The notes beneath the pieces were generated by a model. It saw only the letters and a program-made list of their open reading frames with translations. It was not told the DNA's origin and did no database searches. Made by a program: the position numbers and the translations under genes. A stretch of DNA of 64,000 bases. Origin: Clavelina lepadiformis. Taxonomy: Eukaryota; Chordata; Ascidiacea; Aplousobranchia; Clavelinidae. Of this stretch, positions 52,663 to 64,000 are shown one piece after another (positions within the stretch are counted from its first letter, which is position 1; the number at the start of each line of letters is the position of its first letter). Location of the stretch: positions 9,114,001-9,178,000 of the forward strand of contig NC_135240.1 in assembly GCF_947623445.1 (NCBI RefSeq), read 5' to 3'.

Positions 52663-54607
52663 GAAAAATGTATACACACAGTTAGAAAATTTGTAAGTTT
52701 ACATATATGTAACGCAAATAACTATCTTGTGTTTTAAACATGCTTAAAATAAAGTCAGTTTTTAAATTGTTTGTGATCATGTTTCAACACATTTTTAAAA
52801 AACTTTGAATATTGTGCAATTGCCTCAAAGGCATGCAGGATTACATCAATGAATAATATATAATATAGTTTTATATAATATTTTAATAGGCTAGTATAAT
52901 AGGTTAATAATAGTATAATAGTTTTAATATTATAATACTGTCTAACCATGAACATCATCAACATGTTGTATCTGTATAAATGTCTGCAAAGTTATTTGTC
53001 ATTGGTTTTTAACTAAGGGTTGAGAATATTTTGACCTTGAATACACGCAATTTCCCTCAACAATAAATGTATTTATGAGAGTATGTACTACAATGTCAAA
53101 AACGACTAGTTACAGAATCCAACATAGCCCTTAAATTTTTAAGCTATGAATTCTGATGAAAATTAGTTAAAGCTTATTCAAGTCAGGCTACTGTTTTATC
53201 TACTTTCTTGTCGCAGGCCTGCTTTTCAGTACAGTAAAACACAAGTGACACAGAATTTCACTCTTTGTTTTGTTTCTCTTTTCGTAGGCGTTTTAGTTTT
53301 AAAACTAATCTATGGGATTCATTGTTGAAAGCAAATAGAAACGCAGCTCAGAGAAAAAGTAATGACATGTCTCATAAGCCATATGTTAATGATTCAAAAT
53401 TATTTAAACCTGTTTCTTACCGGGCACTGTGATGTCAGTTTTTGTGACACTTCATGTCAGTACTTATTATAAAGATAAGGGAAAAACTTTTTATAAAATA
53501 ATTATAATTTACCAACTTGAATGGTAACATAACAGAAAATCATTCTAGTGCAGTTGTTCTCTTAAAACCTCTTTAGCAGCGACACAAATTTTAAAAAATC
53601 CTCTTACACATTTTACATCACCACAATTTAAGCATCTGTTTTAAACTAAAAACTTTCTCGTTATATTTGTACAACCAAATGTACAAGAAAAAAAGGCTGG
53701 CAATTGTGGTCAAGTGATGTGACAAAACAACGAATTTGGGAATACTGTGTACCCTCCATCATAGTTAACCTTTCTTGTTTTGCTTGTATAATTTTGCATG
53801 ATGTCAACTCAGCTGTGTTGTTTGTTGTTGGCTAATTAACTACTCCATTGATAAACTGCAGTGAATTTTTGTCTTGTTGACAATTGCTTTATTTTGTTCT
53901 GCATCATTTATAGTTCTTACTTGTCACTTGTCTAGGTTGATATTAATGTTTCTCAAACAATGTTTGGATTCACGGAGGCCTTTATAAGAATGTTCAGTGT
54001 AATTTGTAAAACATGTTTCAACTTGGAGCTGAAATACAGATTATTTTATTGAGAATCGTATGACAAACATTGTTTAAAGAACTTTACATTTCACTTGATA
54101 TTATTTACTTGAAGTAAAATTCATATATAAGAAAGTAATATTCTGAATTCTAAGCACACACACCAATTTCTTTGATATGTTGGAAAACATCAACAACAGG
54201 GTTACCATTAAAGGGTGCCATTCAGGAAGTGAAATATGTAGAATTGTGATTCATGGCAATAGCATTTAACTCGAATTAAAACAAGCATTGATCCTCAACT
54301 CAATACTCTCTTGTTAGATTCATTATCTGTAGACTGATGTGGGTTGCATCATCTGTAGCCTGATGTAGTAGCAAGGATAGTTAGTAAAGGCTTCAGGCAT
54401 TCTAACTACAACTACAGTACAAGGAAATAATTATCCTAGGTGTGTTGGTATTTTAGTTCAGAGCTACAACCCAGGTTCGGGTTCCCCTGTTTTAAAAATC
54501 TTTTGAAATTGCCATTTTTAGAAGTTTCTTTTGTAATATTAAAGTCGGCTAATACAGGTTATAATTTGTAACTATTTATATTTGCATTGTGCACTTTTGC
54601 TACAAAA

Positions 54608-57600
54608 ATGAGCAATACCAGAAACTCTCCCATCCAAGCTCGTACTTTGGAATACAGGTATATATGCATGTTGTACAGGTATTTGAAAAAATTCTGGTAA
54701 GACTACAATGGAATTAATTGCCATTTTTAGCGTAGTTTAGTTCAATAAGCGTAGCATTACTAGTACTTACTGTGATGTCATGAGATCAATTCATTTATGA
54801 TTTAGTTGTTGCTTTATAACATAATGAATTTAACACAGAAACCCATGCATAGACTTTACGAACACTTATTAGGATTCATGTTCCAATTTATTAAATCTTG
54901 CATTGTGTCATTGTACAGGCAAGCGATGAAGGATTTTCATGTAATGTTTCCAACCCTTGGAAAAGATGTTATTGAGTGCGTGTTACGAGCTAATGCTGGC
55001 CATGTGGACTCTACTATTGACCAACTTCTACAGTTAACACAGGACAGTATGTCACAAAATGGAAGAAAGTAAGCAATGATAGTTGGAAATTATAATCATT
55101 AAGTAATATGATATGCTATGTGTAGATTACTGCACATTCGTTATTGAAAATACATCAAGTACTGTGATAAGAAGAAATCTTACCAGTAGTGTTTCGTATT
55201 AGTAGAACAGTGAAAGTTATCTCATAATTTCCGATAACTCAAAGTTGTTTTAGCGATAAGTCTTTGCATAGTTTCTATTAAATACACAAACACTTATATT
55301 TCCGTTCCAACAAATGTTGGACTGTTGTTAACTCAAAATTTTTCTTACCTCAGAATTATTTTATCTGTCCTAGGGCTTGAACAGTGTTCATTATCTAAAA
55401 ATTAACAGATTGTTCATTATATTTTTTGCAACACTTTGCCCGTTGTCGTACTGCCGTGCATATGAATATAGCTTTTGTTGTTGACTTGGTGCAATGGTGC
55501 CAATTTTACCAACTTTTAATATCTCAAACTTTACATGACGAGTAATGTAACAGATTTCCTCCGATGAGTTTATGAGCTTTCACTCAATATCTTGTATAAA
55601 AACTGACAATTTGAGACTTTGATTGTGTGCTTTTTGGTGTGTTTCAGTGCCACATTTGAGAGACTTTATTACACTTACGATGATAGCACCGAGTCAAGTG
55701 GTAGCTTATCACCAGAAGTAAGCTGATAATTCTAACTGGCAGAATACATTAGTCTCGTATCACCTGAATTTAAATGTTATTGCATACTGAATAATTAACA
55801 AATCTTGCGTTCTTTTTAAGTTGCGCGACCGGTTAAGTTCCAGTGATGATGATCGACCTCCCCGATATGCTCCATCTTTTGAACCACCACCACCACCTGC
55901 TTTCACTTTTTCAACAAACCCAGTCGAGGCTTATCCTGAGAAACATGGTGACATGTCTCAACATTCAAGTCATAGGAAAACATACAGGTTGGCTTTGCTG
56001 TATATGCTTTGAGATTACGATGAATAGTGTTCTGCAATTTTCTCGTTTTAATTGCATCATTGCCTGTGTATGAACTGAAATTGTACCACTCCATAGTCCC
56101 ACACTGTTCATTTTTGATAATTTCTAATAAATAGTAATATAAGAATCAAACGGAATCCATTAGTGATTTCAATTGGCAGACATTTGAATTATATGCATAA
56201 TATAAGAAGGTACCAGCATTTTATTACAGAATATCATATTTCCTGGAAATTGGTAGGTTTGACATTAAATTAGCGTCATACTTTTGGCCCTGTTTAACAT
56301 TCAGCTGGTCTTGTTAAACGTGTGTTTTCATTTTAAAAGCATCTTTGAATAGGTATTTCCTTATGTATACTGGTGTTATTCTTTCCATGGAGCTTTAATA
56401 CTTACCCTAAATATAAACTGGTAGTCTTCCGACTTCGAGTTTACGCTAGGATGTTTCATTTTTTCACCAATGTTTTTAAATTTACAAAAGCTTTTAGTCT
56501 CTCTAGGTGATATTTTGGGCACAATGAAAGAATTTGAATTTTTTTTTACTTATGACATCATTTTGAGGTTGCATTTTCTTGTTAAAGTTTCAGTGGGGGT
56601 GAATTTTTCTAAATTGGCTATATCTTGGTAACCTATTAAGCTAGAGCTATCAACAAGTTATCAAAAGTTGCAGTATTACTGATTTCCAATAACTACTTAA
56701 TACATTTTAATTGCATTTTTGATCTAGAAAAACAGTTATTTGAGAAAAGCAAGAAATTTTCCCAGATTTTGTATGCAAATCGCCATATTGTTTCCAATCT
56801 GACCTTTATTTTGACTGCTTCTGATTTTAAACTTCTACCATACCCTGAGCAAACATACCGTAAGTAACTTGGTTATAGGAAATCAATAATCATGCATCTT
56901 TTAATATCTTGATTGTAGCTCTAGTTATATATAATAGGTTACCGAGATATCACCAATTTAGAAAAACGTACCCCCCCCCCCGAAACTTCAACAAGAGGAT
57001 GAGAGACCCCAAGCTTTTTAAATACAAAAAATGGTGGAAAAATGAAACACCTTACTATACACACATTGTATTTATACACCATGCATGTAGTAATTGGTAA
57101 ACAGGAGCAAATTTCCCACATGTACTTGTGATTACAGGGACTGGAATCCACCATTGCTTGGCGCACTTCCTCCAGATTTTCTTCGAATTGTGCCAGATCG
57201 CAACCGCATTAGTCGGACACAGGTATATTGTACTACACAAGTTAATTCAACAACATTATTAAACTATATAGTTTGGCAGTCGTGGACCCAAAACTATAAT
57301 TTAATCCAAGGGTATCCAACCTTTTTGGCCAAAGGGCCACATGCGATTTACAAATGATTGGCCACTTGAGTGTTTACTGCTAATTTCTAATTAAAACCCT
57401 CACACCAAAATTCTGATCTTAGAAATACATAATATCCTCTTTTACAATTATAAGAACAATAAATATACCAAGGTATAGTAAAGTCAACAAAGTTTTTACT
57501 ACATGTCGACATTTCGATGTGAAGTTTGGCACTGTTTTTCTCTAACAAGTTTGACAATATTCAGTGAGATGGACGATGTAGCAATGCAAAGCGAGTTTTC

Positions 57601-60530
57601 CAGATGGCTGTCCGAAATTAGTGATCTCACAGACTTATTTTTGCAAATGTCTCTTTCTTTTCCGGACATATAACATCAGCAACACGAACAATGCATTCCT
57701 TAGCGAATTCTCCATCTGCGAACGGCTTCGATTTTTTTGCAATTATTTCAGCCACCAAGTAGCTCGCTTTCACAACTGACTCCTGCTGCAAAGAAACATT
57801 CGATAAAACCATTTGCTGTCCACGAAGAACTTTTGTTAATTCCTTCAGTTTATCTTGTGTGAACTCATTCTGGTATTTATCATAAGCTGATGAATGTCTA
57901 CTGACGTGATGTCTCTTTACGTTGTATTCTTTGCATTGTGATACAGGTTGATTGCATATCAAGCAAATTGGCTTATTGTCGACATCCACAAAAAAGTAGT
58001 CACATGTCCACCTTTCATGGAATATTCTGTTAGCGTTGCTTGCTTTTCGTTTCCTATTCGACAAATTCTATATCACTGCAGAGTGCAGAAGATTTTTCAC
58101 TGCTAAATGCGTTTTGCGCGAGTCTCTGATATCAGATGTACCTCAATGAAGCAAGAAAACAAGAAATATTACTGACCGACTGTTGAAGCATACTAACTTA
58201 CTGATTGCGTGGAAAGGATGTGGACGTAACAATGTGGAAAATCTGATGTGTAACAATGTGGATTGTGATGCAATAAAATTAACTTGAACAGTTGTGCACC
58301 CCTGCACTAGAGATTATAGTATATTATCTATCTATTGCTCTATTATCTACATTATCTATTAATTAATTATCTCTACTATCTATTGCTCTATAGTATAGAG
58401 CAATAGACAAATAAAGCAAACAATAAATGCCAATTTCTCGGAATGTATGTTCGCCATAAATTACATAGGCGATTCAGTTGATAATATAAGTCATTTCGAA
58501 AAATGCCGCGCCGGCCACTGGTAGGACACCCCTGGTTTAATCCAACAGATAATACCAAAGACTTAGCATATGTCTCATATCCTTGCAGTGCTGGCACTGT
58601 ATGATATGAGAGTGATGTTATTTTTTGTGCAACTTACAGACATCTCCCATGCACAAGTCGAGATCAGAAGGCTGGAATTCACCACCAATCACACGTCAGT
58701 CACACTCCCATCTGCCTGACCAATCAAACTCCAGAATGTCATCATCAGGTTCAAGAAAACCATTAGATAGGCGTAGAACTGTTGGGGAGGCCAGCGTCCG
58801 CCGAGATAACGATGGCAACAGCAGCCATTCACCACAGCGAAGGTGGTTGCTTCTAAGTTTATCAATGAATGCTTTTTGCTTGGGTGTATGTAAATGATTT
58901 GCATTGTGTATGTTCAGTCATGATGTGCAGCTGTACCTGTGCTTGTTTTTACGCCTCGTATGCAGCCAACCTAAATGTAACTGAACATGTTTTATTTAAA
59001 GAATGGTTATGGTTGAATCACCTAAAACCAGATCATCCTCATCGCATCATCATCGTAACCATCAACAGCCATTGCATCGCCATTTCAGGTTTTTTACAAC
59101 TGTTGTGTTCTTGCCCAGCTTGATTTTTAATTTTGCAATATTTTAACATCTTTCTTTTAATGCTTGGTGTTCTGAATGATTTCATTAACAAGCTTGCTTG
59201 CTGTTAACTTTCATTGTCATTTTCTTTATAGCTCTCCGGCTTCACGAAGAACTTACCGGAGTGGAACGGAGGAAGCACAATATGTTGAAGATAGAAAAGT
59301 TGCACTTCTGTTGCAAAATGAAGAGTTTTTGAAGGAACTAAGAAGAAATGAACAGTTTTTGCAGGAGCTTAACGAAGGTGAATATCAATTATGCAAAAAT
59401 CTGTTAAGAGATTGAAGTTGAGGTTTTTTTGAACGTGTCTATTTTTAAGACTCATCAACCAGCGAAAGCAGAGCAAAATCATCCAACCCAAGAGACCAAG
59501 TAAGTGATAATCATGTTATTCAGTGTGAACATGTAAGTTTACCTTTCTATTGGTACTTAAATTTGTTAGGCAGCTTGTTATAACTGTACATTATTGTTCA
59601 CTCGCCTATACTATCACATAAATTGCTAAACTGTGAAATGAAAAATATACATATATTGTACTCGGCAAAAATTCAACCGAGACTATTTTAGCGCTTATAA
59701 ATTGCACCAATTACAATAGCAGCCTTTATATAACGCCGTATGTAATAATGCTTATGTTTGTCTAATATGCCTGGAGCATATTTTGGAAGAAAACCTCTGT
59801 ACTTTCACTAACACGCTTAAGTTATATGCAGTTTACCCCTATCAGCATCGATCCAATGGTAGAGATGGCAACTGCAAGGGATGAACCATCCAGCCAAGAT
59901 TTCAGTCAATCAGGTGCCATATTAATTATTAATGACATGATATTTAGCTGTTTACTGGGTGATTTTTGAATATATGTTACTATTAATGCTAGCAAAGTCA
60001 CAAATGTTTAATCGCACAGTTAATTCATCTGAAGACAAAGCGTTTAAAGAGAGCTTGAAACATATGAGCAAATGTAAGTTTTTGTCACATTTCTGCTCGT
60101 AGCTGTTTTAATTACAGTAAATGGGCAAGTTTTTGCTGAATATTTTATCACCTCGTATTAATTACTGTATATGTCTTATAGAAATAGTAAATACAGTAAG
60201 TCTATGCTGGTCTTGAAATATTTTGATTACATCATTATCAATAGGTAATTTTTGATTTATATGGTGTAGAAAAATTAAGTTTTCTGTCATTGACGTCAAC
60301 ACCAGTATGAATGGATCAGTAACTTGTAAACTGTTTGTAAATTGTATGTAGCTGCCAAGAAAAGCTTTTATGAAATTGCCAGACGATTTTCAGCGAGGAA
60401 GAAATACAAATCAATGAACGACCATATTGACCCAGTCTTTGCTAATTGTGAGTATTTATTACTTAGTAGGTTAAGAGGGAGCGTATATGAATTAAAATTT
60501 TGTTTGGTTTTAGGTAATGATGAAGATTGA
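54608..60530 (+). CDS. CUEDC1: CUE domain-containing protein 1
   Basis: CUEDC1 is a CUE-type ubiquitin-binding protein of poorly defined role. Coding exons: 54608-54657, 54919-55068, 55648-55717, 55821-55987, 57138-57222, 58640-58842, 59232-59377, 59450-59499, 59832-59913, 60020-60073, 60352-60447, 60514-60530. All phases agree, giving 389 residues (human 386). The CUE domain is at about residues 18-60 (QAMKDFHVMFPTLGKDVIEC, then VLRANAG). A proline run PPPPP lies near residue 112. The family-specific block RDWNPPLLGALPPDFLRI starts near residue 146. A second block is QYVEDRKVALLLQNEEFLKE at about 258-277, and the C-terminal block is FKESLKHMSK followed by a basic helix. Intron 5 carries a hAT relic. 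The last exon encodes only five residues and a stop. Confidence 0.94.
57627..58064 (-). pseudogene. hAT transposase N-terminus (BED finger)
   Basis: A 145-residue frame beginning MSNRKRKASNANRIFHERW, with a BED finger (CLICNQPVSQCKEYNVKRHH with the next H) and a KSKPFADGEFAKECI motif, parallel to KNKPFSGGEFIKECI in the 5892 element. The frame ends after AKISL, and no DDE-region text follows, so this is a truncated, non-functional copy. The two hAT elements belong to one broad lineage but are clearly different families. Confidence 0.82.
58378..58406. repeat. perfect hairpin in an ATCT-rich tract
   Basis: 'tctattgctctata' is followed almost at once by its reverse complement 'tatagagcaataga'. 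It sits inside the hAT relic, in simple-sequence DNA. Confidence 0.8.
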
Positions 60531-60693
60531 AAACACTGGTGGTATCCTACATTGATTGCATGTTTGTTTCTTTTTGTTCTATCATGAATTGCCTATCGAT
60601 ATGCTTCTTTAGATGCAATTGCATTTACTCGGTGGTTCTCTGATGCATTTACGCCCATGTTGTGAGGTGCTATACAAGCAAGCGCAGTATTTA

Positions 60694-60699
60694 AATAAA
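60694..60699 (+). terminator. candidate CUEDC1 poly(A) signal
   Basis: AATAAA on the plus strand, 164 bases after the CUEDC1 stop and 120 bases before the CEP162 stop on the other strand. Confidence 0.55.
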
Positions 60700-60820
60700 C
60701 AGTTGCATTTGTAATGATGGGTGTGTTGTGTCCATTTATGTAAAAAGACTTGAGATTTCTCTATATAAAAATATAATGTATTAGCAAAAAGTAATGAAAA
60801 TGCACAAGGTTCATGATTGG

Positions 60821-63800
60821 TCATGTTGATTTATCTCTCTGAAGAGTTTCTAGAACTTGTAGGATGGTGTCAAGTTCATATCGGAATTTTGATAAAAGAA
60901 GATTCTTCTCAGATATCTGAAACCGAGAAAATACAAACAAACAAAAATCCTTCAACCAACTTTGTTACTGACGTTTACCATAGGGAAGTCATAATACTTA
61001 GTGAACTAAACCTGCAATAGATGCAAATATACTTACAACACCATTTAGAGAATTTATCTCGGCTTTCAAATATTCATCAGCACCAGCCGAAACTACTTTA
61101 TTTAGCCTATCTTCTCGTGATTTCTGTCGAAAGTCCAGCATTCTCACTTGTGCCTGGAGTGCTTCAACGTGGCGGACAACAACACTAGGGGAGCCACGCC
61201 GAGTAGCCTGCAACTCATCCAGCAGACTTTTAATCTGATCGTAAAAATAGGTAGAACCGATAATGTTTGAGATTAGATGCAATCACCTGGTAGAAATATG
61301 GCCAAACCTGTATCTGAAGTGCATTTTCGCAAGCTTTACTCGACGATAATTCGCTTTGGCATTGATACAACTTCGATTCAGTCACTGTAACTTTACTGCT
61401 TAGTGTTGATAAGTCATTTCTGTGAATTGTTGCAACAAAAAATTCAAAATTAACTATAGATCAACGTTCATCATCATTGCACTAACATCCAAACAACAAA
61501 ATATACAAATATCAGTCATGCGATGATCTATTAGTTATTACTTTAGTATGGCAACTGATTTTTCATGAGAAGATTTCAGAGATTCAATTTCAACATCTTG
61601 CCGCTGCTTTAAAGCGTCATTTGAAGACTTTGTTTCTTCATATAATTTCTTCCAGTGGGAAATTTCTTTGAAGAGTTCGCTCTTCACATTAACAAAAAAC
61701 ATAGTTATTACCAAGTCCCACAAAACAAGGCTGCTCATAAAACAAAAGCTGAGAGGTTTTACCTTTACAGCATTCATTGATTTTTGTAATCTTTCAATCT
61801 CTTTTGTTTTGACATCATCTTCAACAGTTGGCTTCGCTTTCGCTTCAATATGCTCAGAAAAATAGCCGGGGTTGTAGGGTATGCCTGATGAAAAATAACA
61901 ATTTCTACCTTCTACCACGAACTACCTAAATTTGATAACATGGAATATTATTAAATAAACACTTTGGATATGAACGTTTGGACGGTATTCACACAACTTG
62001 GTACAAACCTTCGAGTTTACCCTTTTTCTTGCCAGGACTCTTCACTTTATGAAGTCTTCTTTCATGCAATAAATCTTGGAATAATGACTGCACCTACACA
62101 TGCAAGCATTTAACATTGGCATTATGGTCTGAACAATTATGGAAATTAAAATGCATAGACAAGCAAGTGAGCGATCACAAATGGTAACAAATGGGTACAC
62201 TAGTGTAGTTAAAACAGAAGCTTTTCAGTTGTGTGCTTTACCTCGTCTTTCAATTTCTGATTTTCCTGCCGCAAACCTTCAGCCTGTTCCACAAAAATCA
62301 GTATTTAGATGTTAAATACATCTTAAACATTATGCATAGACATAGACACTAGACATCATTTCCTTGACACGTGATTAACAAAAGTAATAACTAATCGGTA
62401 CCTGGACTTTTAGTTTGTCAATCTCTCGAAGCAAGGTCTCATCTGGTGATCTTGCCGGTTGCTTGTGTGGGGCTTTGCGAGAATTTAATTTTATGACTTC
62501 AAGTTGTTTGCTTAGATTATTCACACGTGACTCATAATCTGCACTCATTCTGTTAAACAACATGAAAAATATATGGGTATTGTGTACACTTATTCATATT
62601 AAATTATGTTAAGTTAAACTACACAATAAATTCATTAGCCATCTTGATCAGGTAAAATAATCATATGCAACCTATGATGAACCCAAAGATCTTTTAAGTG
62701 AAATAGGTATAATCAATATTGGTCAAATAATTTTAATTGTTCATGAAATAGTCTGAAACTGGTTAAACCCCGCTCTAAAATTCAAAGGTAAGTGCATTGT
62801 GTCGAGAGTAAGATTAAATTGGTGCAAATTACTTTTTATATAGTTGATGGAGACTCTGCATGCTCTTGGCTGATTTATCCTCCTGTTCTTTGAGCTGATC
62901 TTCAAGATGCCTGCAACGTTTCTCCAGAAGGATTACTTCATCGTTGCCGTGTAAAATACTTTTAACATGGTCAAAAGTTTGACTCTTCATTGTTATATTT
63001 TCAAGTTCTTTGACCTGAAAGCAAAACGTTTGCAAACTTTTGAGCTCTCAGAGAACTTAGGAGACAAAAATAAAATGAAAAGATTACATTATGGAGCACA
63101 AAAATTCAATTCAAAGCAATGAAATCAACCTGTCTGCGAAGATCCCCAGTCTGTTCAGATTGCTTTTTGAACGAGGTAGCCTTTTCATTCAATTGCTTTT
63201 CAAGTAACTTCACCTTTTCTCTCAAATTTGCCATTTCAGTGCCAGAATGTGTTAGTCCCTCACACCTCTCTTCCAAAATGGCCTGATTCTTTTCATACCA
63301 TGATATCTTATCCCTCATTTCTATCAAAAGGCATAAAATAATGATGGATATAAGGTGAAGAAATGCGAAAGAAAACAACGCAACACAAATTCCGTACACA
63401 CAACCCACGTCTATTGAAACAGGTACCTGCTAGTTGCTTTGAGGCTTCTTTCCATTTCTCGACAGAAACTCTCTCACTGGAATCCTTAACAATGTAAATG
63501 GTTTTGATAGCATCCTGAATCTGTTGCAGTATTATCTACCATAAATTGCACAGTGGAACAACCCTTGCCAACCCACCTTATTAGTCTGCAATGCTTCGTT
63601 GAAAACTCTTGGTTTTAAGTTGGTCTTGTCACCTAAAAGTCGATTCTGCCAACAAAATGACAACAACTCACCAACACGCTACAAAACTTGCCCCAGGTTT
63701 ATAGACACAGAAGCCTTGGTTTGATTGTCACCTTGTCTTTAATAATTGCGTCTTTGGCCATAAGATCTTCCCTCAAAGCTGCAACTTTATTTTTTAATCT

Positions 63801-63884
63801 GAGATTCTCATCAAACATGGCACTTTCATTTTCTTTTGTGTTTGCCTTGAGTTTAGCAACCTCACCATATAATTTCTCATTCTC
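60821..63884 (-). CDS. CEP162: CEP162-like centriolar coiled-coil protein, C-terminal part
   Basis: CEP162 sits at the distal centriole and helps assemble the ciliary transition zone. Exons read here: 63884-63732, 63645-63577, 63520-63427, 63320-63130, 63014-62833, 62549-62402, 62283-62242, 62093-62009, 61884-61763, 61681-61542, 61419-61308, 61234-61037, 60916-60821. They join in phase to 543 residues, almost all coiled coil. Points matching CEP162: ISWYEKNQAILEE, then RRQVKELE, then LLEKRCRHLEDQLKEQEDKS. Towards the end, IKSLLDELQ and VVVRHVEALQAQVRMLDFRQ are followed by the terminal LSKFRYELDTILQVLETLQ. The start lies beyond the window edge; 63885-64000 is intron. Another long coiled-coil protein is possible, but the C-terminal order agrees well with CEP162. 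Confidence 0.8.
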
Positions 63885-64000
63885 CTGCAAAGTAATATGC
63901 ATTATAAATGACTTAAACAGCGAGGGCTGTAATAACAGCAGAAGTAGTTTACGGATGGAGAACAACAAGAGAAGCCCTGGCTTTGCATGATAACTTGGGC

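Larger units (their letters stand above)
51177..54600. other. CUEDC1 upstream region with repeats
   Basis: A 3.4-kb spacer that includes an orphan ORF and two repeats, listed separately. The rest shows no gene. The CUEDC1 promoter should lie near its right end. Confidence 0.5.
57307..58534. mobile_element. hAT transposon relic in CUEDC1 intron 5
   Basis: The left end 'caagggtatccaac' pairs imperfectly with the right end 'gtaggacacccctg'. The 8-bp flanks are atttaatc (57299-57306) and gtttaatc (58535-58542), with one mismatch. It is about 1.23 kb, with a transposase N-terminus inside and the catalytic part deleted. Near the right end is a tetranucleotide-like atct tract with a hairpin (58378-58406). 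Confidence 0.85.

Noticed and set aside
56971..56981. Run of about 11 C residues in CUEDC1 intron 4
   Set aside because: It is a simple homopolymer and could be a sequencing weak point; nothing functional is indicated.

Overview
The window is animal nuclear DNA: AT-rich, with GT-AG introns, short exons and single-copy metazoan genes. Gene spacing of roughly 10 kb, introns mostly of 0.1-1.5 kb, chordate-type orthologues and many small hAT-like elements suggest an invertebrate deuterostome, most likely a tunicate. That placement is an inference; no rRNA, mitochondrial or other species marker is present. I rebuilt gene models by hand from splice sites and reading-frame phase. Five models are complete and close in frame from start to stop.

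Layout. 1-10 kb: transposon debris (a decayed C2H2 ORF, a P-element/THAP9-type relic, a 1.46-kb hAT element) and unassigned DNA. 10.66-15.28 kb (+): PTEN phosphatase, 12 coding exons. 17.78-20.83 kb (-): FAU, the ubiquitin-like/ribosomal protein eS30 fusion, with a TOP-like leader exon. 20.9-24.0 kb: spacer with a decayed coiled-coil fragment. 24.08-37.72 kb (-): an N4BP2-type protein, 25 coding exons, with CUE, polynucleotide-kinase-like P-loop, DUF1771 and Smr domains. Its introns carry three hAT-type MITEs and a larger decayed transposon. 40.55-49.60 kb (+): a secreted protein made only of a signal peptide and 14 CUB domains. 49.71-51.18 kb: an LTR pair around a short interior. 54.61-60.53 kb (+): CUEDC1, with a hAT relic in intron 5. 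60.82-64.0 kb (-): the C-terminal part of a CEP162-like centriolar coiled-coil protein, continuing beyond the window.

The genes form no operon or pathway unit. PTEN and FAU converge, FAU and N4BP2 are in tandem, N4BP2 and the CUB gene are head to head, and CUEDC1 and CEP162 converge with 290 bp between stop codons. Three genes touch ubiquitin biology (FAU, N4BP2, CUEDC1), and PTEN is a known NEDD4 substrate in vertebrates while N4BP2 is named for NEDD4 binding; this proximity may be chance.

The most unusual item is the 14-CUB gene. Each CUB domain is exactly two exons, with phase-1 introns between domains and phase-0 introns inside them, and the domains alternate between two sequence types, so the repeat unit appears to be a CUB pair.
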